Part shown: one piece after another, positions 35,190-44,189 of the stretch
How positions within the stretch are numbered: the stretch's first letter is position 1
Layout: the number at the start of each line of letters is the position of its first letter
Assembly (NCBI GenBank): GCA_965229445.1
Contig: OZ245876.1
Span: 3,410,001-3,474,000, forward strand
DNA length: 64,000 nucleotides
Source of the DNA: Owenweeksia sp965229445
GTDB taxonomy: Bacteria; Bacteroidota; Bacteroidia; Flavobacteriales; Schleiferiaceae
Direction of reading: 5' to 3'
Position numbers and translations under genes: made by a program
Notes under the pieces: generated by a model
What the model was told of the DNA's origin: nothing
What the model saw: only the letters and a program-made list of their open reading frames with translations
The model's database searches: none

Positions 35190-35204
35190 TAAAAAACAAA
35201 CCCT

Positions 35205-35861
35205 ATGCTAGATAAAAACGGAATTGCAAAACGCATCGCACAGGAACTGGTAGATGGCTATTATGTTAACCTGGGTATTGGCATTCCCACCCTGGTGGCC
35301 AATTACATTCCCGAAGGCATTTCGGTTGAATTTCAATCAGAGAATGGCGTTCTGGGCATGGGGCCGTTCCCTTATGAAGATGAGGTAGATGCGGACCTGA
35401 TCAATGCTGGTAAACAAACAATCACTACCCTACCGGGAGCCGCCTTTTTTGACTCGGCTATGAGCTTTGGCATGATCAGGGGCCAACATGTGGACATGAC
35501 GGTACTAGGTGCTATGGAAGTATCAGAAACCGGAGATATCGCCAACTGGAAGATACCCGGAAAAATGGTGAAAGGCATGGGTGGTGCTATGGATTTAGTG
35601 GCTTCCGCCGATAATATTATAGTGGCCATGATGCACACCAACCGTGCCGGTGAATCTAAACTGCTGCCAGAGTGCGGCTTACCGCTTACGGGAGTTGGTT
35701 GTGTAAAAAAGGTGGTGACTAACCTTTGTGTCATGGAAATTACCGAGCGGGGATTTGAACTACGCGAGCTAGCTCCTGGGGTTACAGTAGAGGAAGTACA
35801 GCAGAAAACCGCCGGAAAACTAATAGTGGAAGGAGACATCAAGGTGATGTCCAATATTTAA
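35205..35861 (+). CDS. scoB: 3-oxoacid CoA-transferase, subunit B
   Basis: 218 aa. Subunit B carries the catalytic Glu that forms the glutamyl-CoA thioester, seen in FQSENGVLGMGPFP (about residue 46). Other family segments are intact (GGAMDLVASADNIIVAMMH, TERGFELRELAPGVTVEEV). It pairs with scoA upstream; because the S23 region is 623 bp, either transcription reads through it or scoB uses a separate promoter that I could not see. Confidence 0.94.
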   Translation: MLDKNGIAKRIAQELVDGYYVNLGIGIPTLVANYIPEGISVEFQSENGVLGMGPFPYEDEVDADLINAGKQTITTLPGAAFFDSAMSFGMIRGQHVDMTVLGAMEVSETGDIANWKIPGKMVKGMGGAMDLVASADNIIVAMMHTNRAGESKLLPECGLPLTGVGCVKKVVTNLCVMEITERGFELRELAPGVTVEEVQQKTAGKLIVEGDIKVMSNI

Positions 35862-35870
35862 TCGCTTTGC

Positions 35871-36572
35871 ATGTCCGAGCAACCGCTTGAGCTAGTAGTT
35901 CCTTGCTACAATCCTGCCAACTTATGGCATGAAGACCTCATTGCCAATTACTGGAAATTTTGTGAAAGTATTAATCAGGACTGTCGACTGATCCTAATAA
36001 ACGACGGTTCAACTAGAGGGGTTACGGAATCGGAAATAGATCAAATTAAAGCATCCATCCCCCATTTCCTTTACCTGTCCTATTCAGATAATAAGGGAAA
36101 AGGACACGCATTGCGCTATGGTATATCCAGAGTGGAGTCCGATTTCTTGATTACTACTGATATTGACTTTCCATACACTAATGAGAGTATGGTAGCTCTT
36201 TACGATGAATTACTGACCCACCAAGGCTTAATATTGGGCACCCGTAAAACCACCTACTACCGCAAAGTGCCTTTTTTTAGAAAGGTATTATCCCTTGCAT
36301 TTAGAATTATCCTTAAATTAATCCTTAAACTGGAAGTTGATGACACCCAGTGCGGCCTAAAAGGGCTGGACAAAGCGACCCGGCAAATATTTTTGCAAAC
36401 CAAGGTTGATGGCTATCTCTTTGACCTCGAGTTTGTGAGAATAGTCAGTAAAAAAAATCTACCCATTCACCGCGTTAATGCTGTTCTAAAACCTTCTATT
36501 GAATTTACCAATATGAGTCCTCGAATATTAATGCGTGAATTTTCAAATCTTCTGAAGATAGTGCGATCATGA
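35871..36572 (+). CDS. Glycosyltransferase family 2 (DPM1-like polyprenyl-phosphate type)
   Basis: A 233-aa inverting GT-A enzyme: N-terminal nucleotide-binding strands VVPCYNPANLW, NDGST, DNKGKGHALRYGI, then the metal-site acidic motif TTDIDFPY and the region DTQCGLKGLDKA typical of DPM1/polyprenyl-phosphate mannose or glucose synthases. No C-terminal TM is present. Such enzymes load one sugar on undecaprenyl phosphate, the donor for GT-C membrane glycosyltransferases; three candidates for those follow directly. It starts 10 bp after scoB and overlaps the next gene by 4 bp. Confidence 0.85.
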   Translation: MSEQPLELVVPCYNPANLWHEDLIANYWKFCESINQDCRLILINDGSTRGVTESEIDQIKASIPHFLYLSYSDNKGKGHALRYGISRVESDFLITTDIDFPYTNESMVALYDELLTHQGLILGTRKTTYYRKVPFFRKVLSLAFRIILKLILKLEVDDTQCGLKGLDKATRQIFLQTKVDGYLFDLEFVRIVSKKNLPIHRVNAVLKPSIEFTNMSPRILMREFSNLLKIVRS

Positions 36573-38740
36573 AGCGTTTCTTCTGGATCTGGTTTCCGGT
36601 CTTGGTAGTTGCCATAATCCTACTGTTTAAAGAGTGGAGTGTGTTGGTTCAGATTAATGAAGTTTTATTCGGTGATTTTCACGACGCGATAAAAAACTAC
36701 TATACAGTACTTTACCACGTTAAATGGGATACTTCGTATAGTCATTTTGAAGGAATGAATTTTCCCTACGGTGAGCATGTACTTTTCACGGATAACCAAC
36801 CTCTGCTATCAGGGATTTTAAGATTAATAGAACAAAGTGGTTTTGAAATAAGCCGGTACATCCCAGGCATTCTGAATAGCTTGATGCTATTTAGCTTTTT
36901 GCTCTGCGCCTGGTTTTGTAATCAAGTATTAAGAAGGCTCGGCACTATACCTTGGTTTGCGGCTATGGTTTCAATTGGGCTGGTGTTTCTGTCGCCTCAG
37001 CTAAACCGAATTCAAAGACATTTTGCCCTTTCCTATAGTTTCATAATCCCTATGCTGATTTTCCTGGCGATCCTTCATATGGACCGTAAAAGATGGAATC
37101 GTTCATGGCTAATGGCATTAATAGTAGTAGCGATTGCTTTTACCCATGCATACTACCTCGGGTTTGCGCTATTGATCTTTGGCTGCCTATTCCTTTTTGA
37201 ATCCTTTAAAAGTCCTCAGCAACTTAAATCTCACTTGGGGCATTTCGCTCTACACGCCATAATACCGTTTTTGGTTGTTCAACTTATTATGATTTTTACG
37301 GATACCGTTACTGACAGACCTTCGTATCCCTGGAGCCCTTTTCTGGGAAACTTTATTCCACATGGATTTATTATAAATTATGATAATCCTGCCAGTGTTT
37401 GGTATAGTAAAACAACCGGCATGCGCTATGTTGACTGGGAAGCCAAGGCCTATCTGGGAATTTACACTATTGGCTTTTTATTAGCGGGAATCCTGGTGTC
37501 GCTTATCAGCAGAATTCGAATAAAATCCCTGGTTATTAAAGAAAGTATCCTTAATAGAAAGATGTATTTCCTTCTGTTTATTGCCTGTTCAGCTATTGTG
37601 GTTTCACTTACTTACAGCCTTTTAAGTGGCAATACAGACTTGTATCAACTTATGGGACCCCTGCGTCAATTTAGGGCCGTGGGGCGATTTTATTGGATCA
37701 GTTTCTTCGCTTTTAATTTTGTGAGCTTTGGCTGGCTCTCGTACTGGTTTACCCAATGCAGGTCTCCACTTAAAGCTATCCCCATTCTAATTGCCCTTTT
37801 TCTATTGACCTTTGATGCTTTCCATGCCTCTAAAAAAACTTATCACAGAATTCATCATCAACCCCTGTTTATAAGTGGCTCAGATGCTCAGCTAAGGATG
37901 CAAAATCAGTTGATGCATGTGGATGTGCTGCTCCCTCTGCCCTATTTCCATATTGGTTCTGAAGACTTTGCTATTACTACTAATAGGAGTCGTCATTATA
38001 AGAATTGTATGACAGTGTCCTATGCTTCTGGTAAACCTATGACAGGCAATGTGTTGAGCAGGACTTCACTGCAACAAACCCTGGAATTTCTCAACTACAG
38101 ATACTGGCCGGTAGGTTTTCCCATATTTCTTGACCACCTTAAAAGTAAAAAGGTAGCTATGCTGATCGATAAAAAAGCCGAGCTATCACCACATGAAACT
38201 CTACTGTCTCAAGCTGGAATGGATACTTTGGTCGAAACTGATGAATATCTTATTACTGGATTTGATCAGGACAAATACCGTGAATTACAGGCTCGACAAG
38301 ATTCATTGAAGCAATACTTCAAGGAATCGCCTTCGGGAGTTTGGAAATATTACAACTATGAAGAATCAGAAGTTGTTTCCTTTTCAGGAAAGGGAAGTAA
38401 GATTGTGGCTATCGAAGAGCCGAGGTTAGTTGAAAGCATAGCATTACCGGCCAATTATAAAGGATCGCTGAAACTCGGCATGTGGGTTTATTTAAACCAG
38501 GCTACGAAGGCCTCTGAGGGGTTTGTAATTGAATTCATGGATGGAAACCAAATTATTAAGAAATCTGACCGCAGAGTAATCAGGAATAAGCTCAAAGCTG
38601 TTTCTGGAGAATGGGGATATATTGAAATGGTCTTTCCCATTCCCTATAATTGTACAGAGGTTATATTGACTCAAACCAGGAATAGACTTCACCCCAGCCC
38701 TACACATATTGATAATTTAAGAGTCTCGCTTATTCCATAG
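36569..38740 (+). CDS. Large membrane protein, probable GT-C-like glycosyltransferase
   Basis: 723 aa with about 11 TM segments in residues 1-420 and a soluble C-terminal part (about 425-723). The first extracytoplasmic loop carries acidic residues, GDFHDAIKNYY, where GT-C enzymes have their catalytic Asp. The last ~170 residues (from about 550) look beta-rich, possibly a jelly-roll carbohydrate-binding domain; that is a guess. It is translationally coupled (4-bp ATGA overlap) to the GT2 gene, which would supply the lipid-linked sugar. Alternatives: YfhO-like or another polytopic surface-glycan protein. Confidence 0.7.
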   Translation: MKRFFWIWFPVLVVAIILLFKEWSVLVQINEVLFGDFHDAIKNYYTVLYHVKWDTSYSHFEGMNFPYGEHVLFTDNQPLLSGILRLIEQSGFEISRYIPGILNSLMLFSFLLCAWFCNQVLRRLGTIPWFAAMVSIGLVFLSPQLNRIQRHFALSYSFIIPMLIFLAILHMDRKRWNRSWLMALIVVAIAFTHAYYLGFALLIFGCLFLFESFKSPQQLKSHLGHFALHAIIPFLVVQLIMIFTDTVTDRPSYPWSPFLGNFIPHGFIINYDNPASVWYSKTTGMRYVDWEAKAYLGIYTIGFLLAGILVSLISRIRIKSLVIKESILNRKMYFLLFIACSAIVVSLTYSLLSGNTDLYQLMGPLRQFRAVGRFYWISFFAFNFVSFGWLSYWFTQCRSPLKAIPILIALFLLTFDAFHASKKTYHRIHHQPLFISGSDAQLRMQNQLMHVDVLLPLPYFHIGSEDFAITTNRSRHYKNCMTVSYASGKPMTGNVLSRTSLQQTLEFLNYRYWPVGFPIFLDHLKSKKVAMLIDKKAELSPHETLLSQAGMDTLVETDEYLITGFDQDKYRELQARQDSLKQYFKESPSGVWKYYNYEESEVVSFSGKGSKIVAIEEPRLVESIALPANYKGSLKLGMWVYLNQATKASEGFVIEFMDGNQIIKKSDRRVIRNKLKAVSGEWGYIEMVFPIPYNCTEVILTQTRNRLHPSPTHIDNLRVSLIP

Positions 38741-38813
38741 AAAGTTACATACCGGCACAAAGCTGGGTTCACGACAAGGTGCTATTTGCTACATTCAATG
38801 ATTCAGAAAAAGA

Positions 38814-40235
38814 TTGCAAAGCTTATTCTACAATAGAACACTAAATCTCATAATCCTACTCACAGGGGTTATCAGTTATAGTATATTTTGTTGGGTGATT
38901 TTTGTGAAGTCCGAAGTGCCAGCAGAGCCGGGTGATGGTATCACGCATTATCAAATGGCGCGATATGCGTTTAAACACCCGGAGTATTTTCTACACCATT
39001 GGGGGAAGCCCATTTTTACCTTCCTAAGTGCGCCCTTTGCTCAATGGGGTTTTGTGGGGATGATCCTTTTTAACCTCGTAGTCTTTGCGCTGAGTGCACT
39101 TTTCTTATTTCGCACGGCCATCGTTCTGAAGCTTGCCCTTCCCGGTATAGCCCCCTTTGTTCTCCTGTCATCCATGGTGTATTTTAAAATGGTAAATGCC
39201 GGTATGACGGAAATTCTAATGGCCGGAATAGGGATAGCCTCGGTCTATCTGGTAACGATCAATCGCTATACCCTGGCGGCTATAGTAGCCTCTTTCAGCA
39301 TAGTAGCCAGACCGGAAAGCGTCATTCTTATACCACTGATGGCTTTGCTCCTCGCCTGGGAAAGAAAATGGCGGGTCATACCCTGGTTGGCCCTTGGGTT
39401 TTCATTGTACACCTTCATTGGTTTTTTCTTTGGCGATAAATCTATTTTGTGGGTCCTAAGTGAAGATCCCTATCCTGCCATGAGCCCTTACGGCAGCGGT
39501 AGTTTTACTCGCTTTTTAGAGAATTCCGATTTGATATTCGGCTATTTCATAATACCCACCTTCCTACTTTGTCTTGTTTTTCTCATGCTTCGAAGTGGCA
39601 AATTAGGCCAAAGCAAGATAATTCGGCTTGGTTGGTTTTCGGTTTCTATGGTACTGTTGGTGCTGTTTCTTCACTCCTACCTTTGGTGGCAAGGTTTAAA
39701 AGGTTCTCTGGGATTAATCCGGGTGATGGCTACTGTAATTCCCATGGCTGCTTTAGCGTCAATGATTGGACTCAATTTCTTCCTGCAGCATATGCGATAC
39801 CGAAAGCTGATAACTGTTCTTGCAGTAATCACGCTGCTCCTGGCAGATGTGTATGCTTATCGTGAATCTGAGTTACCACGTGTTGTGAGTCCGCGAGAAA
39901 GAGTACTGCAAAAAGCCTCAGACTGGTATATGGATTATGGAGAGAACCGACGGGTATCCTATTTGGATCCCTATATTGCCTTTCTTATCGGCTTAGACCC
40001 GTTGGATGAAACCAAGGTATGGTCACTATTGGCCGTCGATAAATCAGACCCGTCTATTTCGCTTGAGCCTGGTGATATCATTATCTGGGATTCGCTCTTT
40101 GGACCTAGAGAAGCAGGCATTGCGGAGGAGGCCATTACGGAAAACCCAAGAATTAAAGTGAGAGAAACCTATATATCCAATTGGGATAAAACCTATAGAG
40201 TTCACATTGCTGAAGTGTTGGAAGATGACGAATAA
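38814..40235 (+). CDS. Polytopic membrane protein, GT-C (ArnT/PMT-like) glycosyltransferase candidate
   Basis: 473 aa, about 11 TMs to residue 370, then a C-terminal soluble segment. The first loop has EPGDGITHYQMARY, with Asp-x-x-x-x-Tyr as in GT39/GT83-like enzymes. The start is TTG at 38814: an in-frame TGA sits at 38799-38801 and no ATG occurs until about residue 48, beyond TM1. Gap to the previous gene is 73 bp with no promoter box, so the transcript probably continues. It overlaps the next gene by 11 bp. Confidence 0.72.
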   Translation: MQSLFYNRTLNLIILLTGVISYSIFCWVIFVKSEVPAEPGDGITHYQMARYAFKHPEYFLHHWGKPIFTFLSAPFAQWGFVGMILFNLVVFALSALFLFRTAIVLKLALPGIAPFVLLSSMVYFKMVNAGMTEILMAGIGIASVYLVTINRYTLAAIVASFSIVARPESVILIPLMALLLAWERKWRVIPWLALGFSLYTFIGFFFGDKSILWVLSEDPYPAMSPYGSGSFTRFLENSDLIFGYFIIPTFLLCLVFLMLRSGKLGQSKIIRLGWFSVSMVLLVLFLHSYLWWQGLKGSLGLIRVMATVIPMAALASMIGLNFFLQHMRYRKLITVLAVITLLLADVYAYRESELPRVVSPRERVLQKASDWYMDYGENRRVSYLDPYIAFLIGLDPLDETKVWSLLAVDKSDPSISLEPGDIIIWDSLFGPREAGIAEEAITENPRIKVRETYISNWDKTYRVHIAEVLEDDE

Positions 40236-41565
40236 ACTGTGGACATCCGTACGCTTACTCAGAGGCATTTGGCTGCTTACGCTGGCAGTCACTATTGGCA
40301 TCTTCACCAGTAATTGGCAGCAGAAGCAGGTAATCGATTGGGACATTGCACATTACTACTCCTATCTCCCTGCCACTTTTATTTATCAGGATTTCAATTT
40401 CAATGACAGTACCCCGGAATGGACGGACGCCCACTTTAGGCTCATACCACTTGAACACTATGGTAAGACCGCCAAAATGACCAGCGGTGTGGCCATAATG
40501 AACCTTCCGTTTTTTCTGGGAGCTCACTATTGGGCCCGTTATTCTGGTGAATTCGATAGCAATGGTTTTAGTCCACCTTATCGGCTGAGTTTGCTGCTGG
40601 CTTCTTTGCTATATAGTTTGCTGGGGATCTACTTTCTTAGTCGCTGGCTCAAAAGCTTTTACCCTGATCCGGTAGTGTTGATTACCACATTCCTAATATT
40701 TTTTGGCACCAATCTCCTCTATTACTCTCTGGTGGAATCCATGAGTCATGCCTATAGCTTTTGTCTTTTGAACCTGTTGCTGTACCTGTATTTTCAGTTT
40801 CTCAAAAAGGCTAATCTATGGCGCGGTATAGCCATAGGTCTGCTCATAGGTATGTTGATTTTGATCAGACCCACCAACCTTATCTTGCTGCTATTTCCCT
40901 TTGGCCATTTATTGCTTCACTTTAGAGGGTTTCCTCCCAACAAAATCCTATGGTATTTTGCGCTGATGATTGTTATTGCCACTCTCCCCATGGTACCCCA
41001 ATTGATATACTGGCATCACATGACCGGAAGACTGGTCGTGTATTCATACCCTGATGAAGGCTTTTTCCTTCTGAAACCCATGATTTGGAAAGGCTTGTTC
41101 GGCTATCGGAGCGGCTGGTTCATTTACAGTCCGGCGCTTCTGCTTGCGATACCTGGGTTTTACTGGCTCTGGAAGAAGCACCGAGCAGAACTTTTAGCGC
41201 TACTGCCCGCCCTGTTTATTGGTATTTGGGTAATATTTAGCTGGTGGTGCTGGTGGTACGGCGGTAGTTTTGGGGCCAGAGCCATGATTGAATATCTGCC
41301 CCTTATGGCACTACCCATGGCCGCTAGCTTTGAGAGATTCCGTCGCTCAAGACTTTGGCTGAAGATCATATCTTATAGCCTGGTAGGCTTCCTTTGCTTC
41401 TGGTCCATCTTTATGAATTGGCAATACTCCCAAGGCTATATTCACTACGATGCTATGACCAAGGAAGTGTTTTGGAGCCAGTTCTTAAAAAGCGAACGAG
41501 CCGAGGGTTACTGGAAGGGTCTGGACCACCCGGATTATGATAGAGCTAGGCATTCACGAGAATAA
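40225..41565 (+). CDS. Polytopic membrane protein, GT-C-like glycosyltransferase candidate
   Basis: 446 aa from ATG 40225, which overlaps the previous stop by 11 bp. It has about 11 TMs and a short tail; the first loop IDWDIAHYYSYLPATFIYQDF contains Asp and Tyr residues placed as in GT-C catalytic loops. Together with the two preceding genes this makes three GT-C-shaped membrane proteins behind one GT2. It ends 2 bp from the convergent AlgJ-like gene. Specific sugar and acceptor are unknown. Confidence 0.72.
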   Translation: MTNKLWTSVRLLRGIWLLTLAVTIGIFTSNWQQKQVIDWDIAHYYSYLPATFIYQDFNFNDSTPEWTDAHFRLIPLEHYGKTAKMTSGVAIMNLPFFLGAHYWARYSGEFDSNGFSPPYRLSLLLASLLYSLLGIYFLSRWLKSFYPDPVVLITTFLIFFGTNLLYYSLVESMSHAYSFCLLNLLLYLYFQFLKKANLWRGIAIGLLIGMLILIRPTNLILLLFPFGHLLLHFRGFPPNKILWYFALMIVIATLPMVPQLIYWHHMTGRLVVYSYPDEGFFLLKPMIWKGLFGYRSGWFIYSPALLLAIPGFYWLWKKHRAELLALLPALFIGIWVIFSWWCWWYGGSFGARAMIEYLPLMALPMAASFERFRRSRLWLKIISYSLVGFLCFWSIFMNWQYSQGYIHYDAMTKEVFWSQFLKSERAEGYWKGLDHPDYDRARHSRE

Positions 41566-41567
41566 TC

Positions 41568-42689
41568 TCAGTCCTGCATTTCAAAATAGGTCTCGGGAAA
41601 ACCATAGGGGAACCTGTCTAGATTGGATTCTGTTGCCAGAATCACCACATAATCTACCTGCTCCATTATGGATGGCAGGGCTGACGGATCAAAGGGTATT
41701 CTGTTTCCTTCCAGATCCATTTGCGTGGTGTTGTAATAGAGGAATTTACTCCCCTCACTAAAAATGGATTTGCGGATGTCAAAAGCATAGAAGTTCCAGA
41801 AAAAACTATCCCCAATAATTAACACGCGAGCTGGTTCTGCCCTGCCAGTTGTATCCAGATTATAGATTGGAAAAGCCAGCGGTTCGGTGGCCGGTGGAAA
41901 TAGTAAATTCATCAAATCTACCATGTCGCGATCGGAATCTATGCACGAATCTTTCATTACCCAATCTGCGTAACGCATGTTTATTAGATTACGCTGTCCT
42001 AAGGCCTCCAGGCTATCTATAACCATACTGATACCCAGGTGCATACCATAGGCACTCCAGTGGGTACTGGTGCTGGCAAACAAAGGGTTTAGTACAGTGT
42101 CTTTGCGCTCGATGAAGCTCTGATTGAAATCGATGGTTGGAACCTGATGAGCCGCTAACATTTCCGTAAATGACTTGTAATTGGTCCGTTTTCCGGCTTC
42201 GGTACTTAGTCTATCCGGTAAATATTCCGGCATATATCTCACCTTATTAGGTGCTATCACACAGAGTAAATCTTTGTTGCGGCGCTGGAGACTGTCCTTC
42301 AGGGTAGATAATAATTTCACTTTATCTGCAATCATTTCTTCTCCGAGATAATCCAGTCCTTGAAAAGCCGCCCAATAGTCCCAGGAGTAAAACTGATTGG
42401 ATTTACCGGGGGTTACATAGGTAGTAGATTGGTCATACAACCAGTAATACAATTGGTTGCGCAATCGAATCAACCATGGTCTTAAACCAACTTGATATTC
42501 ATAGTAGGAATTAAACTGATTCTGATAACTGGCGTTCCACCAACTTTCCTGACTGAGCTCGGGTTTCTCTGGTATTTCAAAAGCACCTTTTAAAGGCTTG
42601 GTGGTCATCACAGGCTTCCCCTGCTGCAGCAGGGGAAGCCATAGAAACAACATCACCACTCCAAACAGTATGTCTTTAAATCCTTTCAA
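41568..42689 (-). CDS. AlgJ/AlgX-like SGNH-fold acyltransferase partner (possible catalytic Asp loss)
   Basis: 373 aa with an N-terminal signal-anchor (about 5-22) and a periplasmic SGNH-like domain. Block I is IGDSFFWNFYA (nucleophile Ser). The His block reads STSTHWSAYG, where AlgJ, AlgX and related proteins normally have D-x-H; here the Asp position seems to be Ser. Such proteins take an acetyl group moved across the membrane by an MBOAT partner and place it on an exopolysaccharide. The MBOAT gene is directly upstream with a 4-bp overlap. If the Asp is truly missing, activity may be reduced or supported by another acid. Confidence 0.8.
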   Translation of the reverse strand: MKGFKDILFGVVMLFLWLPLLQQGKPVMTTKPLKGAFEIPEKPELSQESWWNASYQNQFNSYYEYQVGLRPWLIRLRNQLYYWLYDQSTTYVTPGKSNQFYSWDYWAAFQGLDYLGEEMIADKVKLLSTLKDSLQRRNKDLLCVIAPNKVRYMPEYLPDRLSTEAGKRTNYKSFTEMLAAHQVPTIDFNQSFIERKDTVLNPLFASTSTHWSAYGMHLGISMVIDSLEALGQRNLINMRYADWVMKDSCIDSDRDMVDLMNLLFPPATEPLAFPIYNLDTTGRAEPARVLIIGDSFFWNFYAFDIRKSIFSEGSKFLYYNTTQMDLEGNRIPFDPSALPSIMEQVDYVVILATESNLDRFPYGFPETYFEMQD

Positions 42690-44104
42690 AACCTAAAGTA
42701 TATAAAAGGGTTAAAGCCGGAAGCTGATATCACACCAGCACTAACAGCCAATACGGCGATACTGAAAAGGCTAAGAAATACCGCTCGCAGCGGACTGGGG
42801 GGACGTACCAAAAAAGCTTCCTGCCTGGATTCTACTTTGGGTATAAGCGCAATAGAGCAAATTATGATTGCTGCCATAAGACCATACCTGGCTGGTTTAC
42901 CCACACCCTCCGGCAAGCCCAACTTCCATTCTGTCAAACTGAACATGCTTTCTATGAACTCCCAGGCAATGGCTAAATTCTCGGCTCTGAAAAAGACCCA
43001 ACCAATCATCACCAACACAAATATTAAAATGGTGCGCACAAAGCTTGGCAGTACTTTATACATGCGCAGTAAGAAAAGCCGCTCTAACACCAATAGAGCG
43101 CCGTGGTAGGCGCCCCAAAACACGAAGGTCCAGGCAGCTCCATGCCATAAGCCCGAAATTAGAAAAACGATCCAAAGGTTAAAATAAAGCCTTCTGGATG
43201 ACACTCTGTTGCCTCCCAGTGGTATATAGAGATAATCCCGCATCCAGGTGCTAAGCGTAATATGCCAGCGACGCCAGAACTCGGTTATGCTCTGTGAGAT
43301 GTATGGATTCCTGAAGTTTTCCGGAAAGCTAAACCCCATCATGCGGCCCAGGCCAATGGCCATATCGGAATATCCTGAAAAATCGAAGTATATCTGAAAG
43401 GTGTAGCATAGTACAGCGTACCAGGCCTGATTGGCATTAAGGCCGGACATTTCCATGCCAAATATGCGATCTGCTTCTGCTCCTAACACGTTGGCAATCA
43501 GCACCTTTTTGCCTAATCCCAAAGAAAATCGAAATATTCCCAGTAAGCGATTGTCGGGATTAATCTTTGCTCTGCGATTTTCCAACTCCTCAGAAATCTC
43601 ATTGAATCTTACAATGGGTCCCGCAATGAGTTGCGGGAATAAGATGACATACAGCGCGTGATCTTGAAATCTTTGCAGAGGTTGCCGTACGCCCCGGTAG
43701 ACATCCACTAAATAGCTAATCTTTTGAAAGGTGAAAAAGGAAATGCCGATAGGCAACACAACTTTGGTCCAGCTAACAGCCTCTATGCCAAGCCCTGACA
43801 GCAGCTGGTTGACATTATCAACAAAGAAGTTGGCATACTTGAAATAGGCCAGCATCCCCACATTTAGAATAATGGCCAGTACGAACCAGTTTTTGGCACG
43901 AGTTAACACAAACTTTCTGGCCAGGAAAAAGTCTAGCGCAATACTGGCAAACAACACAAAAACAAACACCGGAGCCCCCCAGGCATAGAATGCCGTACTG
44001 CCAATTAAGGCCCACCAGTTCTTAAAGCGATAAGGCACCAGATAGTATCCCGCAAAAAACAGGGGTAAAAAGAACAACAGAAATAAGCTACTGCTAAATA
44101 CCAT
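42686..44104 (-). CDS. MBOAT-family membrane O-acyltransferase, AlgI type
   Basis: 472 aa with about 11-12 TMs, typical of AlgI/DltB/PatA-like MBOAT proteins. The two conserved histidine regions are present: EFWRRWHITLSTWMRDYLYIPLGG, then ISGLWHGAAWTFVFWGAYHG, the second holding the proposed catalytic His. It would carry acetyl groups from cytoplasmic acetyl-CoA to the periplasmic SGNH-like partner encoded next (41568-42689). The acceptor is not known; the glycosyltransferase locus immediately downstream on the opposite strand is the obvious candidate source. Preceded by a -7 box at 44126-44133. Confidence 0.93.
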   Translation of the reverse strand: MVFSSSLFLLFFLPLFFAGYYLVPYRFKNWWALIGSTAFYAWGAPVFVFVLFASIALDFFLARKFVLTRAKNWFVLAIILNVGMLAYFKYANFFVDNVNQLLSGLGIEAVSWTKVVLPIGISFFTFQKISYLVDVYRGVRQPLQRFQDHALYVILFPQLIAGPIVRFNEISEELENRRAKINPDNRLLGIFRFSLGLGKKVLIANVLGAEADRIFGMEMSGLNANQAWYAVLCYTFQIYFDFSGYSDMAIGLGRMMGFSFPENFRNPYISQSITEFWRRWHITLSTWMRDYLYIPLGGNRVSSRRLYFNLWIVFLISGLWHGAAWTFVFWGAYHGALLVLERLFLLRMYKVLPSFVRTILIFVLVMIGWVFFRAENLAIAWEFIESMFSLTEWKLGLPEGVGKPARYGLMAAIIICSIALIPKVESRQEAFLVRPPSPLRAVFLSLFSIAVLAVSAGVISASGFNPFIYFRF

Positions 44105-44125
44105 CCGTTGAATTTCGGCTGATCA

Positions 44126-44152
44126 CAAATGTACCAGATAGCAGCGAGCAAA
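44126..44152 (-). promoter_or_regulatory. Promoter of the AlgI/AlgJ pair
   Basis: On the minus strand TACATTTG (44133-44126), an exact -7 box 21 bp before the ATG. A TTTG at 44152-44149 lies only 15 bp upstream of it, shorter than the usual 18-20, so the -33 element is uncertain. Confidence 0.5.
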
Positions 44153-44189
44153 AACGATTGGAAATTTGTATCAAATAGACGGATTGTTG

